Part shown: positions 8,206 through 16,468 of the stretch, piece by piece
Position numbering within the stretch: the first letter of the stretch is position 1
Layout: each line of letters opens with the position of its first letter
Source of the DNA: Desulfotignum sp.
Lineage (GTDB): Bacteria > Desulfobacterota > Desulfobacteria > Desulfobacterales > Desulfobacteraceae
Length of the DNA: 55,428 nucleotides
Reading direction: 5' to 3'
Assembly (NCBI GenBank): GCA_011389555.1
Contig: JAABUD010000316.1
Span: forward strand, 1-55,428
Notes under the pieces: generated by a model
The model's input: the letters and a program-made list of their open reading frames with translations, nothing else
The model's database searches: none
What the model was told of the DNA's origin: nothing
Position numbers and translations under genes: made by a program

Positions 8206-9434
8206 GGAGTTGAAAAAAAAGCCGCCAGCAGATCCAGGACCTGATCGATATCGGCAGGAGTATGGCACGCATTGATCTGAAACCGGATGGTCTCATCCCC
8301 TTTGGGCACTACCGGAAAGGTCAGTCCCACCACCAGGACCCCGTGGTCATACAGATAAGATACCAGTTCATGGGTTCTGCCAGTATCCCGGACCATGAGC
8401 GGCACCACGGGGTGGGGACCGTCAATGGATTCCAGGCCCAGGCGATCCAGACCTTTCCGGAACCGCTTTGTCTGGGCGGCCAGGTGTTCGAGAAGGGCCT
8501 GTCCTTCCGGGCTGTCGCAGATCTCCAGGGCCTTGACCGCTGCGGCACAGTCCGCCACGCTCAGGGGGTTGGTATAGATATAGGTGTCGGCCTTCTGGCG
8601 CACCGCTTCGATGAGAGTCCGGCTGCCGGCAATGAATCCGCCGTTGACCCCGAAGGCTTTGCCGAACGTACCCACCACCACATCCGGCCAGGCCCCGGCA
8701 TATTCCGGCGTACCCCGGCCGGTAGCCCCGAACGCGCCAATGCCGTGGGAATCATCCACCACCGTGATCACCCCGTCCCGGAATTTGTCGTCATACTCAC
8801 GGCAGATCTCCACAATATCCCGGATGGGGGCATAATCGCCCCGCATGCTGAAGATCCCGTCAAAAATTACCACCACCCGGTCCATGTCCGGAGTCACCGC
8901 ATCCAGGCATCGTTTCAGGTCAGCCATGTCATTATGCTGGTAAATGCCCTTGTTCTGACTGGGCACATTGCTGATGCGCATGGCCCGGATAATGGAGTTG
9001 TGATTGAGCTGATCCCCGATCCAGTGGGTCTTTTTGCCGGAAATGGCCAAAGCCAGGCCGCAGTTGGCCGTATAGGCGGAATTGAAGATCTTGGCGGCCG
9101 GTTTGTCCACAAACCCGGCAATCCGTTCCTCCAGCCTCACATGGTGGATAAAGGTGCCGTCTATGAACCGCACCGCCCCGGGTCCCACCCCGAATTCCCG
9201 GGTGGCCTCGTCCGCTGCCGCAATCAGATCCGGGTGGTTGGACAACGACAGGTAGGCATTGGAATTGAACCGCATGTATGCCTGGTCGGAGCCCACCAGC
9301 CGGTACCGGGGGCCCCGGTCTTTTTCAGGCGGCACATACGCCTGAATGATCCGTTCCGATGATTTGGCCCGGCCTTCTTGTTTCAGGGCCGCCAGTTCCA
9401 GTTCCAGGCTGCTGTCCAGTTTCTCTGTACTCAT
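8202..9434 (-). CDS. kbl: 2-amino-3-ketobutyrate CoA ligase (glycine C-acetyltransferase)
   Basis: 410-residue PLP-dependent alpha-oxoamine synthase. It cleaves 2-amino-3-oxobutyrate with CoA to glycine and acetyl-CoA, the second step of threonine catabolism. Visible motifs: VVDDSHGIGAFG (226-237; Asp and His contact the cofactor ring) and GTFGKAFGVNGG with the Schiff-base lysine at 259. The function is pinned by the threonine dehydrogenase gene just upstream; by sequence alone it could be another acyl-CoA:amino acid C-acyltransferase. AGGAGAGGA lies upstream of the ATG. It is about 12 residues longer than E. coli Kbl, mainly at the N-terminus. Confidence 0.9.
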   Translation of the reverse strand: MSTEKLDSSLELELAALKQEGRAKSSERIIQAYVPPEKDRGPRYRLVGSDQAYMRFNSNAYLSLSNHPDLIAAADEATREFGVGPGAVRFIDGTFIHHVRLEERIAGFVDKPAAKIFNSAYTANCGLALAISGKKTHWIGDQLNHNSIIRAMRISNVPSQNKGIYQHNDMADLKRCLDAVTPDMDRVVVIFDGIFSMRGDYAPIRDIVEICREYDDKFRDGVITVVDDSHGIGAFGATGRGTPEYAGAWPDVVVGTFGKAFGVNGGFIAGSRTLIEAVRQKADTYIYTNPLSVADCAAAVKALEICDSPEGQALLEHLAAQTKRFRKGLDRLGLESIDGPHPVVPLMVRDTGRTHELVSYLYDHGVLVVGLTFPVVPKGDETIRFQINACHTPADIDQVLDLLAAFFSTP

Positions 9435-9473
9435 CTGTTCCTCTCCTGTATGATTTTGAGGCCATGCCTCATT

Positions 9474-10520
9474 TTATTGGGTCCGGGTCCAGTCCAGGAT
9501 CACTTTGCCGGATTGGCCCGACCGCATCACTTCGAACCCGTGTTCAAACTGCGTATAGGCAAACCGGTGGGTGATCAAAGGCGTGATGTCCAGGCCGGTC
9601 TGGATCATGGCGGTCATCTTGTACCAGGTTTCATACATCTCCCGGCCGTAGATCCCCTTGATGGTGAGCATGTTGAACACCACCCTGTTCCAGTCGATGG
9701 GGGTCTGGTCCGGCATGAGGCCCAGCAAAGCAATCTTGCCCCCGTGGCACATGTTGTCCAGGATCCCTGCCAGGGCCGCGGGATTGCCCGACATCTCCAT
9801 GGCCACGTCAAACCCTTCCTTCATGCCCAGTGTTTTCTGTGCTTCTGCAATGGTTTGCCGGGAGACATCCAGGGTCAGGTCGGCACCGGCGGTTTGTGCC
9901 AGGTCCAGTCGGTAAGGATTGACATCCGTGACCACCACATACCGGGCCCCGCTGTGTCTGGCAATGGATGCAGCCATGCATCCGATGGGGCCGGCCCCGG
10001 TGATCAGCACATCCTCGCCCAGCACGTCAAAGGACAGGGCCGTATGGGTGGCATTGCCCAGGGGATCGAAACAGGCCAGGGTTTCCAGAGGAATGTCCGG
10101 ATCACAGTACCAGGCATTGGTCACGGGAATGGCCAAAAACTCGGCAAAGGCCCCGGACCGGTTCACGCCCACCCCCTGGGTGTCTTTGCACAGGTGCCGC
10201 CGGCCGGCCAGGCAGTTTCTGCAGTGACCGCACACCAGGTGCCCTTCCCCGGACACCAGGTCCCCTTTTTTGAAATCCTTCACATGGGACCCCGTTTTTT
10301 CAATGGTGCCCACAAACTCGTGGCCGATATGCATGGGAACGGGAATGGTTTTGGCGGCCCACGCATCCCAGTTGTAGATATGGACATCCGTGCCGCAGAT
10401 GGCCGTGCGCAGAATCCGGATCAGCACCTCGTTGTGGCGGATCTCCGGCACGGGCACATCCTGGAGCCACAGTCCCTGCTCCGGTTTTGCCTTGACAATC
10501 GCTTTCATGGTTTGTTTCAT
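9474..10520 (-). CDS. tdh: L-threonine 3-dehydrogenase
   Basis: 348-residue zinc-dependent medium-chain dehydrogenase that oxidises L-threonine to 2-amino-3-oxobutyrate with NAD. Catalytic-zinc ligands Cys42 and His67-Glu68 are present, as are the four structural-zinc cysteines (97, 100, 103, 111) and a Rossmann GAGPIG motif near 170. The segment [14 protein letters not shown] is characteristic of Tdh. It lies 39 nt upstream of kbl, the standard two-gene threonine-to-glycine route. GGGAG precedes the ATG. Confidence 0.94.
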   Translation of the reverse strand: MKQTMKAIVKAKPEQGLWLQDVPVPEIRHNEVLIRILRTAICGTDVHIYNWDAWAAKTIPVPMHIGHEFVGTIEKTGSHVKDFKKGDLVSGEGHLVCGHCRNCLAGRRHLCKDTQGVGVNRSGAFAEFLAIPVTNAWYCDPDIPLETLACFDPLGNATHTALSFDVLGEDVLITGAGPIGCMAASIARHSGARYVVVTDVNPYRLDLAQTAGADLTLDVSRQTIAEAQKTLGMKEGFDVAMEMSGNPAALAGILDNMCHGGKIALLGLMPDQTPIDWNRVVFNMLTIKGIYGREMYETWYKMTAMIQTGLDITPLITHRFAYTQFEHGFEVMRSGQSGKVILDWTRTQ

Positions 10521-10540
10521 GGGTATCTCCCTGTCGATCC

Positions 10541-10576
10541 GGAGGGGTCCGGCCGGTATCCGTGCCGGTCCCCTCC
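10541..10576 (-). other. Intercistronic stem-loop between mttB-like gene and tdh
   Basis: GGAGGGG (10541-10547) pairs with CCCCTCC (10570-10576) and CCGGC (10549-10553) with GCCGG (10564-10568), leaving one T-T mismatch and a 10-nt loop. There is no U tract on the minus strand, so it is more likely an RNA-processing or stability element than a terminator. Confidence 0.6.
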
Positions 10577-10589
10577 CTGGATTGGGTTA

Positions 10590-10617
10590 CACGTCAATTC
10601 ATTCACGTCAATTCATT
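10590..10617. repeat. Perfect 14-bp tandem duplication at the mttB-like stop
   Basis: CACGTCAATTCATT is repeated head to tail at 10590-10603 and 10604-10617; the second copy reaches the TAA stop of the methyltransferase gene. It looks like a simple slippage duplication. Confidence 0.8.
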
Positions 10618-12065
10618 TAAGGATACAAGGGCAACGCATCCGGGTCCACCCCTTTTGTCCGCATAAACGTGTCCATGGCACCGAGCACATCCGGAGCGAT
10701 CCGGGGCGGTTCATACCGGGCCAGCATCCGGTCCCGGGTATCCTGAATATTTTTGAGCAGTTTTTCATGGGGGGACATGCCGGCCAGGTGGCCCCGCAAC
10801 GCCACACAAGGATTCCAGGTATGGGACCGGCATTTTTTCATGGTGTCCATGGTGGTGAGAAACAACCCCCCCGGCCCCACGGATTCAATGAGATCGAAAT
10901 TCAGGGTGGTGTCGTCCACAATCATGTCATCCATGTAGAACCGGATCATCTGAATGATCTCCAGGTCCATGATGAATTTTTCAAAAGACAGGGCGGCAAA
11001 ACTGTCCAGGATGCCGGCACTGTGGACGATCAGGCTCACCTGGTTATGCAGGGCCGTGAACATGGACAGCATGCTTTCATACCCGGCCGGGGCAGACAGG
11101 CTTTTTGCATCGCTGACCGATCCCCCGGCCCGGCTGGGCAGGCCATAATACCGGGCCAGGGCTGCGCAGTACTTTGCCTGGAGCGCATAGGCCGGGGACC
11201 CGATGGAGATGTTGCCGGTTTTCATGTCCGACCCATAGCACTGGATACCGAAAACCACGGGCGTGCCGGGATGCAGGACCTGGGCCATGCAGATGAGGCC
11301 TAAGGCTTCGGCCGTGGCCATGGCCACGTTGCCGGCCAGGTCGATGGGACCGGTGGTACCGGCCGCCACCCCCGGAGACAGAATCACGGGCTGACGGTAT
11401 TTTCCCGCCACATCCAGGGCACACAGTCCCGTGTCATCCACCTGCAGCGGGCTCACTGGGCTGATCATGGTCAGAACCCGGGGAGTCCGGGCGAACGCTT
11501 CCTTCCCGCCCGTGCGGATGGCAGCCAGGGTCATGATATCCTCCATGTGCGGCCGGCTGCCCGGTATCCCGAAAACACATTTGTCCGAATAGATCAGGGT
11601 TGCATACATCATGGCCAGGTGACTGACCCCGGCGGCCACATCCGACGGCTGGGCCAGAATGCCGCCGTTGATGTGAAACAGCTCACTGACGTGCACCAGT
11701 TTCAAAAGATCCACATGATCCTGGAAGATCGCGCCTCTGATGTTGCCGGCCGGATCCATGATCGATGCGCATCCATATCCGGCAGCCACGCTGGAGGATC
11801 CATCCCCCAGGATGACGTCATGTTCGGGCGCGATCCCGTGCAGGGTGAATTGCGCCGGGGCCCGGGCCAGCAGTTCATCCACCCGGTCGGAAGAGAACAC
11901 CACCCGGTCGGATTGAACTGTCACCCCTTTTTCCTGCAACAGATCCAGAAACGGCCGGCTTAAAACCCGGATGCCGATTCGAGAGAGTATCTGCCGGGCC
12001 ATATGGTCCAGCTTTTCCAGGTTTTCTGTGGCCGGTTCCTGTGTTACCGGCAAAATTCGGGTCAT
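10617..12065 (-). CDS. MttB-family (trimethylamine methyltransferase-like) corrinoid methyltransferase, non-pyrrolysine
   Basis: 482-residue member of the MttB superfamily, TIM-barrel enzymes that move a methyl group from a quaternary or tertiary amine to a corrinoid protein. The open reading frame has no internal UAG, so it is the non-pyrrolysine type that includes the glycine-betaine methyltransferase MtgB. Recognisable stretches are GYGCASIMDPAGNIRGA, FGIPGSRPHMEDIMTL and GIQCYGSDMKTGNISIGSP. AGGAG precedes the ATG. No corrinoid protein or MtgA-like partner is adjacent; instead it sits 96 nt upstream of tdh-kbl in the same direction, suggesting a shared amino-acid or betaine catabolic theme. 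The substrate cannot be read from the sequence. Confidence 0.85.
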   Translation of the reverse strand: MTRILPVTQEPATENLEKLDHMARQILSRIGIRVLSRPFLDLLQEKGVTVQSDRVVFSSDRVDELLARAPAQFTLHGIAPEHDVILGDGSSSVAAGYGCASIMDPAGNIRGAIFQDHVDLLKLVHVSELFHINGGILAQPSDVAAGVSHLAMMYATLIYSDKCVFGIPGSRPHMEDIMTLAAIRTGGKEAFARTPRVLTMISPVSPLQVDDTGLCALDVAGKYRQPVILSPGVAAGTTGPIDLAGNVAMATAEALGLICMAQVLHPGTPVVFGIQCYGSDMKTGNISIGSPAYALQAKYCAALARYYGLPSRAGGSVSDAKSLSAPAGYESMLSMFTALHNQVSLIVHSAGILDSFAALSFEKFIMDLEIIQMIRFYMDDMIVDDTTLNFDLIESVGPGGLFLTTMDTMKKCRSHTWNPCVALRGHLAGMSPHEKLLKNIQDTRDRMLARYEPPRIAPDVLGAMDTFMRTKGVDPDALPLYP

Positions 12066-12307
12066 TTTATTCTCCTGTCAACCGGCCGTCCGTTCTTTTC
12101 CCCCGGTATCGCCGGCACGGGTGCCGGGCATTCTTCCGTTTCACTCTTCCGGCAATACCATAAAAACAGTGGCAGTGCCAGACCATGGCAGTGATTTTTT
12201 TCCATTTTTCGGGACAGTCGGGTCCAGCAGCGCAGCCCCGGGGCGGCACCTGTGATACCCTGTTTCATGACTTTACAGCATGCTTCAAAGCCGGTATAGT
12301 GCGGCCC

Positions 12308-13003
12308 ATGAAATATTACGCTGTCGCTGCCGGTCGTACCACCGGCATATTCACCTCCTGGCCCGCGGCCAAAATCCAGGTGGAGGGGTTTCCCGGGGCT
12401 GTCTACAAAAGCTTTACAACCCGGGAACAGGCCGAGGCTTTTCTGGCGGACCCGGTGTTGGGCAACGGGCGAAAAAAAACCGGGTCCAGCCGGAAACCCC
12501 GGAACAACGGCCCCGATGGGTCAGACACGGACTGGCCTGACGGCACCATTGTGGTGTACACGGACGGCAGCGCCATCGGCAATCCCGGCCCGGGTGGATA
12601 CGGGGTGGTGATCCAGAAACATCCGGACGGGCCAGCCACAGAGTTGTCCGGCAGCTACGAACACACCACCAACAACCGCATGGAAATGACCGCCGTGATC
12701 AAGGCCCTGCAAGCTCTGCAAAGGACCGATTCCCCCGTGGTGGTGCATTCGGATTCCCGGTATGTGGTGGATGCCCTGACCCAGGGATGGGCCAGGGGAT
12801 GGGAGAAAAGAGGCTGGAAACGATCCAACGGCCAGCCGGCCCTGAACCCGGACCTGTGGGAACAGCTGCTGCCCCTGGTCCGGTCCATGGATGTCCGGTT
12901 TGTCTGGGTCCGGGGCCACAGCGGCAATCCGTTGAACGAACGGTGCGATGAGCTGGCCAACACGGCGGCCCGGAACAGGACTCTCCGCGACGACACAATG
13001 TAA
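12308..13003 (+). CDS. rnhA: Ribonuclease HI with N-terminal RNA/DNA-hybrid-binding domain
   Basis: 231 residues from ATG 12308; the longer reading from 12185 adds unrelated sequence. Residues 1-45 match the small hybrid-binding (viroplasmin-like) domain of eukaryote-type RNase H1 (KYYAVAAGRTTGIFTSW, GFPGAVYKSF). A 30-residue linker follows, then the catalytic domain with Asp86 (YTDGSAIGNPGPGG), Glu126 (NNRMEM), the HSDSRYVVDAL aspartate and the CDELAN aspartate. A basic-protrusion segment (WARGWEKRGWKRSNG) is present. It removes RNA from RNA:DNA hybrids. It is divergent from the mttB-like gene and stands alone. Confidence 0.93.
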   Translation: MKYYAVAAGRTTGIFTSWPAAKIQVEGFPGAVYKSFTTREQAEAFLADPVLGNGRKKTGSSRKPRNNGPDGSDTDWPDGTIVVYTDGSAIGNPGPGGYGVVIQKHPDGPATELSGSYEHTTNNRMEMTAVIKALQALQRTDSPVVVHSDSRYVVDALTQGWARGWEKRGWKRSNGQPALNPDLWEQLLPLVRSMDVRFVWVRGHSGNPLNERCDELANTAARNRTLRDDTM

Positions 13004-13026
13004 TCCATGATATTCGAGCCGTTACG

Positions 13027-13063
13027 GTAAGATATGTCGAAGCGGCAGTTCAAAATATCTTAC
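13027..13063. terminator. Candidate bidirectional stem-loop between convergent rnhA and metal ATPase gene
   Basis: GTAAGATAT (13027-13035) is perfectly repeated in inverse as ATATCTTAC (13055-13063) with a 19-nt loop. The right arm includes the ATPase stop codon. There is no long U tract, so terminator function is tentative. Confidence 0.4.
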
Positions 13064-14904
13064 AGCACGTCGTCTGAAACCATCCGCAAAGATGCCCCCA
13101 GGGCCACCACCAGGATGGATCCGGCATTGTGCATCACCGCCCCCCACATCGGGGTGAGCAGCCCGGCGGCCCCGGCGGCCACGGCCGCAAAATTCAGGGC
13201 AAAGCTCAAGGCGATGTTGATTTTGATCACCGCGGTCATGCGGCGGCTCAAATGGATCAGAAACGGCAGCCGGGTCAGGTCATCGGTCATCAGCACCATG
13301 TCCGCTGTCTCAAGGGCGATGTCGGATCCGCCGAGTCCCATGGCAATACCGGCATCCGCCGTTTTCAAGGCCGGCGCGTCATTGACACCGTCCCCCACGT
13401 ACACCAGAGGATCCTCTTTATGCTGTGTCAGAAAATTGAGCTTGTCTTCCGGGGACCGGGCCGCTTCCCACCGGGAAATACCCACGGCCCGGGCGATCTT
13501 TTCCACCGGCCCTTGCTGATCCCCGGACAGAATAATGATATCCGAGATGCCGGTTTTCCGGATAGCGTCAACCGCTGCGGCGGCATGGTCCCGGGCCGGG
13601 TCTTCCAGCCAGATATATCCCAGCAGCCGGCCGTCCGATGTCACGGACACGGCCGTGACCCCCTGGTTCCTGAACCGGGGGGTGGTCATGATCTCAATGG
13701 TCTCTTTGCCCACCCGGCCGGAGATGCCTCTGCCCGGCTCAGACCGGATATCCTCGGCTGTCAGACCGGCACATCCCGAGGTATCGGCCTTTTCCACAAT
13801 GGCCCGGGCCAGGGGATGCAGGCTCTTTTTTTCCACGGCCGCAGCCAGGGCCAGTATCCGGGATTCGTCCTGATCCGGTTCACACAGGATTGTCACCACT
13901 TCAGGTTTTCCCGTGGTAATGGTGCCGGTCTTGTCAAAACAGACCGAGGTGGCCCGGGCCAGGATTTCCAGGTACTGTCCGCCCTTCACCAGTATCCCGG
14001 CCCGGGCGGCCCGGCTGATGGCCGCCACCGTGGTCACGGGCCCGGCCAAAAGAAACGCGCAGGGACATCCCACAATCAGCACGGTGATGGCCCGGGTCAC
14101 ATCCTGTGTCACCAGAAAAGTGCCCAGGGCCGCCGATAAAATCACGGGTGTGAACCAGGCAGCATATCGATCCACAATCCGGGTGCTGCGGGTTTTGGAC
14201 TGTTCAGCCGCCGTGACCATCTCGATGATCTTTCCCATGGTGGTATCGCTGCCCACCCGTGTGGCCCGGATCTCCAGGAACCCGTCCACACACATCGTGC
14301 CCCCGTGGACCAAGTCTCCTTTATGCCGGTCCACGGGAATGGATTCCCCGGTAATGGCGGCCTGATTCACGGCAGCGGCCCCGGCCGCCACCTCCCCATC
14401 CACGGGGATCACCTGACCCTGCCGGACCAGAAGCAGATCCCCGGCCCGGACCACAGACACGGGCACGGTTTTTTCCTGTCCCTGCTCCAGGAACACGGCC
14501 GTGTCCGGGGTCAGTTCCACCAGTTTCTGAATGGCATGGCGGGCACTGTCGCTCACGGCCTCTTCCACCATACTCCCGGCCTTCATGATGGCCGAGACCA
14601 CGGCCGCTTCCAGAAAGTTTCCGGTGAGCACGCAGGCCATCACGGCAATGCTCACCAGTTCATCCACATTCATCTGTTTTCTGAGAACGCCCCGGACCGC
14701 TTCCTTGACAATGGGCAGGCCGTTCACCAGGATGGATGCGGCCAGCAGCAGATGGGTCAAAGAGATTCCCGGGACCACTGCCACGCTCATGGGGGCAACC
14801 ATCAGGGCCGCGGGGATCAGCCCTGTGCCCAGGGCCACTTTCAAAAAATCGTCTGAGTTGAAAATCTGTTTGTATACACGTAAATTGGCATATCTTCCGA
14901 TCAT
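13060..14904 (-). CDS. P1B-type heavy-metal translocating ATPase (CPC type)
   Basis: 614 residues. There is no N-terminal HMA metal-binding domain. The P-type core is complete: TGES in the actuator domain, the intramembrane metal site CPC (GCPCAFLLAGP), the phosphorylation motif DKTGTITTGKPE, the HP dipeptide (SLHPLARAIVEKA) and the hinge GDGVNDAPALKTADAG. The last helix pair carries MHNAGSILVVAL. It probably exports a soft divalent metal (Zn, Cd, Co or Mn); the final helix does not clearly match one subgroup, so no gene name is given. A divergent MarR-family gene and paired operators suggest metal- or stress-controlled expression. Confidence 0.9.
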   Translation of the reverse strand: MIGRYANLRVYKQIFNSDDFLKVALGTGLIPAALMVAPMSVAVVPGISLTHLLLAASILVNGLPIVKEAVRGVLRKQMNVDELVSIAVMACVLTGNFLEAAVVSAIMKAGSMVEEAVSDSARHAIQKLVELTPDTAVFLEQGQEKTVPVSVVRAGDLLLVRQGQVIPVDGEVAAGAAAVNQAAITGESIPVDRHKGDLVHGGTMCVDGFLEIRATRVGSDTTMGKIIEMVTAAEQSKTRSTRIVDRYAAWFTPVILSAALGTFLVTQDVTRAITVLIVGCPCAFLLAGPVTTVAAISRAARAGILVKGGQYLEILARATSVCFDKTGTITTGKPEVVTILCEPDQDESRILALAAAVEKKSLHPLARAIVEKADTSGCAGLTAEDIRSEPGRGISGRVGKETIEIMTTPRFRNQGVTAVSVTSDGRLLGYIWLEDPARDHAAAAVDAIRKTGISDIIILSGDQQGPVEKIARAVGISRWEAARSPEDKLNFLTQHKEDPLVYVGDGVNDAPALKTADAGIAMGLGGSDIALETADMVLMTDDLTRLPFLIHLSRRMTAVIKINIALSFALNFAAVAAGAAGLLTPMWGAVMHNAGSILVVALGASLRMVSDDVL

Positions 14905-14947
14905 TATTTCCTTGATCCTTTTTTCCGGTTCATATTTTTATGCCCGT

Positions 14948-14976
14948 AATATAAAGAAAAAAGCTTTGACTGTCAA
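14948..14976 (-). promoter_or_regulatory. Near-consensus sigma-70 promoter of the metal ATPase gene
   Basis: Minus-strand TTGACA (14976-14971), exactly 17 bp, then TATATT (14953-14948). The -35 lies inside one of two palindromes, so a bound repressor would block it. Confidence 0.75.
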
Positions 14977-14993
14977 CATATTTGATCATCAAA
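14965..14993. promoter_or_regulatory. Paired palindromic operators, probably for the MarR-family regulator
   Basis: Two similar odd palindromes: TTGAC-T-GTCAA (14966-14976) and TTTGAT-C-ATCAAA (14981-14993). Their centres are 16 bp apart and both have the form TTTGAY-N-RTCAAA. They lie in the 152-bp gap between the ATPase and MarR genes, covering and abutting the ATPase -35 element. Operator function is inferred from position and symmetry. Confidence 0.6.
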
Positions 14994-15056
14994 ATATATA
15001 TTGGTTTTGCTTTACCGCCCGGGTGTGGTATGTAATTTTCTGCAAACGGTTCTAAA

Positions 15057-15518
15057 ATGATGACACATGGATCTTATGACAAGGCAAAACCGATGACAGC
15101 ACCTGTGGAACTGACCCGGTTGTCCAAAAAAATTGTGGAGTTTTACGAACGCCTGTCCTCCTGGGAAGACTCCGTGGTGCGCGATTCCGGGTTGACCACG
15201 GCCCAGGCCCACACCATCGAGATGGTGGGACACAGCAGCGCCATCAAGATGAAGGACCTGGCGGAAAAGATCGGAATCACCACGGGCACCCTGTCCGTTG
15301 CCGTGGACCGGCTGGAAAAAAAACACCTGCTCAAACGCACCCCTCACCACACGGACCGGCGGGCCTTTCTCATCGAACTGACCCCCGAAGGCGAGGCCTG
15401 TTTCCGGGAACACCATGAATTTCACTTGAAAATGACCCGGAAAATCGTCTCCGGCCTCACCCCGCAGGAACAGCAGACCTTTGCCGGTGTCATCGAAAAA
15501 ATTCTGAAAAAAACCTAA
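15057..15518 (+). CDS. MarR-family transcriptional regulator
   Basis: 153 residues from ATG 15057, or 141 from ATG 15093, which has AAGG at a better distance. The winged helix-turn-helix includes LTTAQAHTIEMVG, MKDLAEKIGITTGTLSVAVDRLEKK (recognition helix) and the wing RTPHHTDRRAFLIELTPEG, the DRR wing signature of MarR proteins. Amphipathic end helices form the dimer interface. It is divergent from the metal ATPase gene over a gap with two matching palindromes, so it probably represses that gene and itself. There are few cysteines or histidines, so metal sensing is not obvious. Confidence 0.88.
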   Translation: MMTHGSYDKAKPMTAPVELTRLSKKIVEFYERLSSWEDSVVRDSGLTTAQAHTIEMVGHSSAIKMKDLAEKIGITTGTLSVAVDRLEKKHLLKRTPHHTDRRAFLIELTPEGEACFREHHEFHLKMTRKIVSGLTPQEQQTFAGVIEKILKKT

Positions 15519-15538
15519 CCTGAGGAGCGTTGCCGCCA

Positions 15539-15751
15539 ATGATGACACACCGCACTGTCCGCCTGCTGTAACAGATCCTTCCCCTGCTGTGCCTAAGCGG
15601 GGACCATGCCGTCACCTATCCCGTGATCCAGGCCTCATTCATCGTGGGGGCGGACCTGGTGGAATTCAATCCCCGGCAGGACTCATCCGGACGGACGGCC
15701 ATGGTGGCTGCCAAACTCATGAAAGCGCTGATGGGGCGGATGCTTTCCTGA
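15539..15751 (+). pseudogene. Agmatinase / ureohydrolase remnant (internal deletion plus stop)
   Basis: Conceptual translation from ATG 15539 meets a TAA at 15569. The same frame then reads SGDHAVTYPVIQAS, matching the metal-binding GGDHS-(V/I)T-PV motif of agmatinases, followed directly by IVGADLVEFNPRQDSSGRTA and MVAAKLMKALMGRML, the family's C-terminus. In a complete enzyme (about 290 residues) these are separated by well over 100 residues holding the second set of metal ligands, all absent here. The remnant therefore shows a large internal deletion and a nonsense codon. It follows the MarR gene directly, with a GAGGAG site in front, so a former MarR-agmatinase transcription unit is possible. 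Confidence 0.75.
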
Positions 15752-15757
15752 CATTCA

Positions 15758-15825
15758 CGGGAAAATATCAATAAATGCTATATATGGCGTTGCTGATATT
15801 TTCAATGCTATCCATAATTTTCCCG
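15758..15825 (+). other. Overlapping alternative stem-loops upstream of the Lrp-family gene
   Basis: GAAAATATCA (15761-15770) pairs perfectly with TGATATTTTC (15794-15803). CGGGAAAAT (15758-15766), overlapping the same left arm, pairs perfectly with ATTTTCCCG (15817-15825). The two stems are mutually exclusive. The second could end transcription of the agmatinase remnant; no U tract follows either. The rest of 15826-15976 is AT-rich leader with a TATAAT at 15942-15947 and a TTGACT at 15911-15916 whose spacing is not canonical. Confidence 0.5.
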
Positions 15826-15976
15826 GATCAACATTGCCCGTTTTTTCAAAGCGTGGCGGTTTCACCCTTGGTTAAAAATCAAGATACAGGTTTATATTAA
15901 TAAAAAATTATTGACTTTAATTTTTATAACTGTAAAAAATATATAATGTTAATTTTAAAATTTAGAACTTTCCTAC

Positions 15977-16459
15977 ATGAAAAACAGAGAAATTGATCAG
16001 ACAGACCGGCGCCTTATCCAACTTTTGGCCGGGGACGGAAGAAAGCCGGCCAGAGAACTGGCAGAGGAACTTGATGTCTCCATTCCCACGGTTCAGTCAA
16101 GGATGAAACGGCTGATCACCGGTGGGGTCCTCAAAGTGGCAGGCCTGGTCAACACCTTTAAGGCCAAAGGGACCCTGACCGCCATTATTGCCATCCGGGT
16201 GGATGATGTTTCCAAAATGGCCAGGGTCTTTGATCAACTCGGCGAATTTGATCGGGTGGTCTGGGCTTCTGCCGTCACCGGACAGTACGACATCTTTGCT
16301 GAAATCATCATCACCGAGGGCATCGAAAGCATGTTTGATTTTTATGTGGACGAGATCTCTAAACTGGAGGGGGTGACCCATTCCGAGTCTTTTATGGTGA
16401 CCAAAACAAAGCGCAATTGGGTCCTGCTCCCTCCGGATCTAAAGGGATGGATTAAGTAA
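15977..16459 (+). CDS. Lrp/AsnC-family transcriptional regulator
   Basis: 160 residues: an N-terminal helix-turn-helix (DQTDRRLIQLLAGDGRKPARELAEELDVS and SIPTVQSRMKRL, residues 6-46) and a C-terminal RAM ligand-binding fold (about 65-150; LTAIIAIRV, WASAVTGQYDIFAEIII). It is the first gene of a run of seven co-directional genes, 9 nt before the epimerase gene, so it is the likely local regulator responding to an amino acid such as glutamate. No Shine-Dalgarno sequence is visible before the ATG and the leader is very AT-rich. Confidence 0.9.
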   Translation: MKNREIDQTDRRLIQLLAGDGRKPARELAEELDVSIPTVQSRMKRLITGGVLKVAGLVNTFKAKGTLTAIIAIRVDDVSKMARVFDQLGEFDRVVWASAVTGQYDIFAEIIITEGIESMFDFYVDEISKLEGVTHSESFMVTKTKRNWVLLPPDLKGWIK

Positions 16460-16468
16460 GCGTGGAAA

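Noticed and set aside
8262-9362. 366-codon plus-strand open frame opposite kbl
   Set aside because: Antisense shadow of a well-supported PLP enzyme; no recognisable domain and no ribosome site.
9378-11303. 641-codon plus-strand open frame opposite tdh and the mttB-like gene
   Set aside because: It is His/Gly/Pro-rich antisense sequence typical of GC-rich shadows; the minus strand carries clear enzymes with intact motifs.
10617-12065. Possible pyrrolysine-containing MttB
   Set aside because: The frame is uninterrupted with a TAA stop and no in-frame UAG, so it is the non-pyrrolysine type.
12066-12307. In-frame extension of RNase HI upstream to 12185
   Set aside because: The added 41 residues do not resemble any RNase H; the hybrid-binding domain starts exactly at ATG 12308.
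15911-15947. TTGACT and TATAAT as a promoter for the Lrp gene
   Set aside because: The spacing between them is 25 bp, outside the normal range; the region is just very AT-rich.
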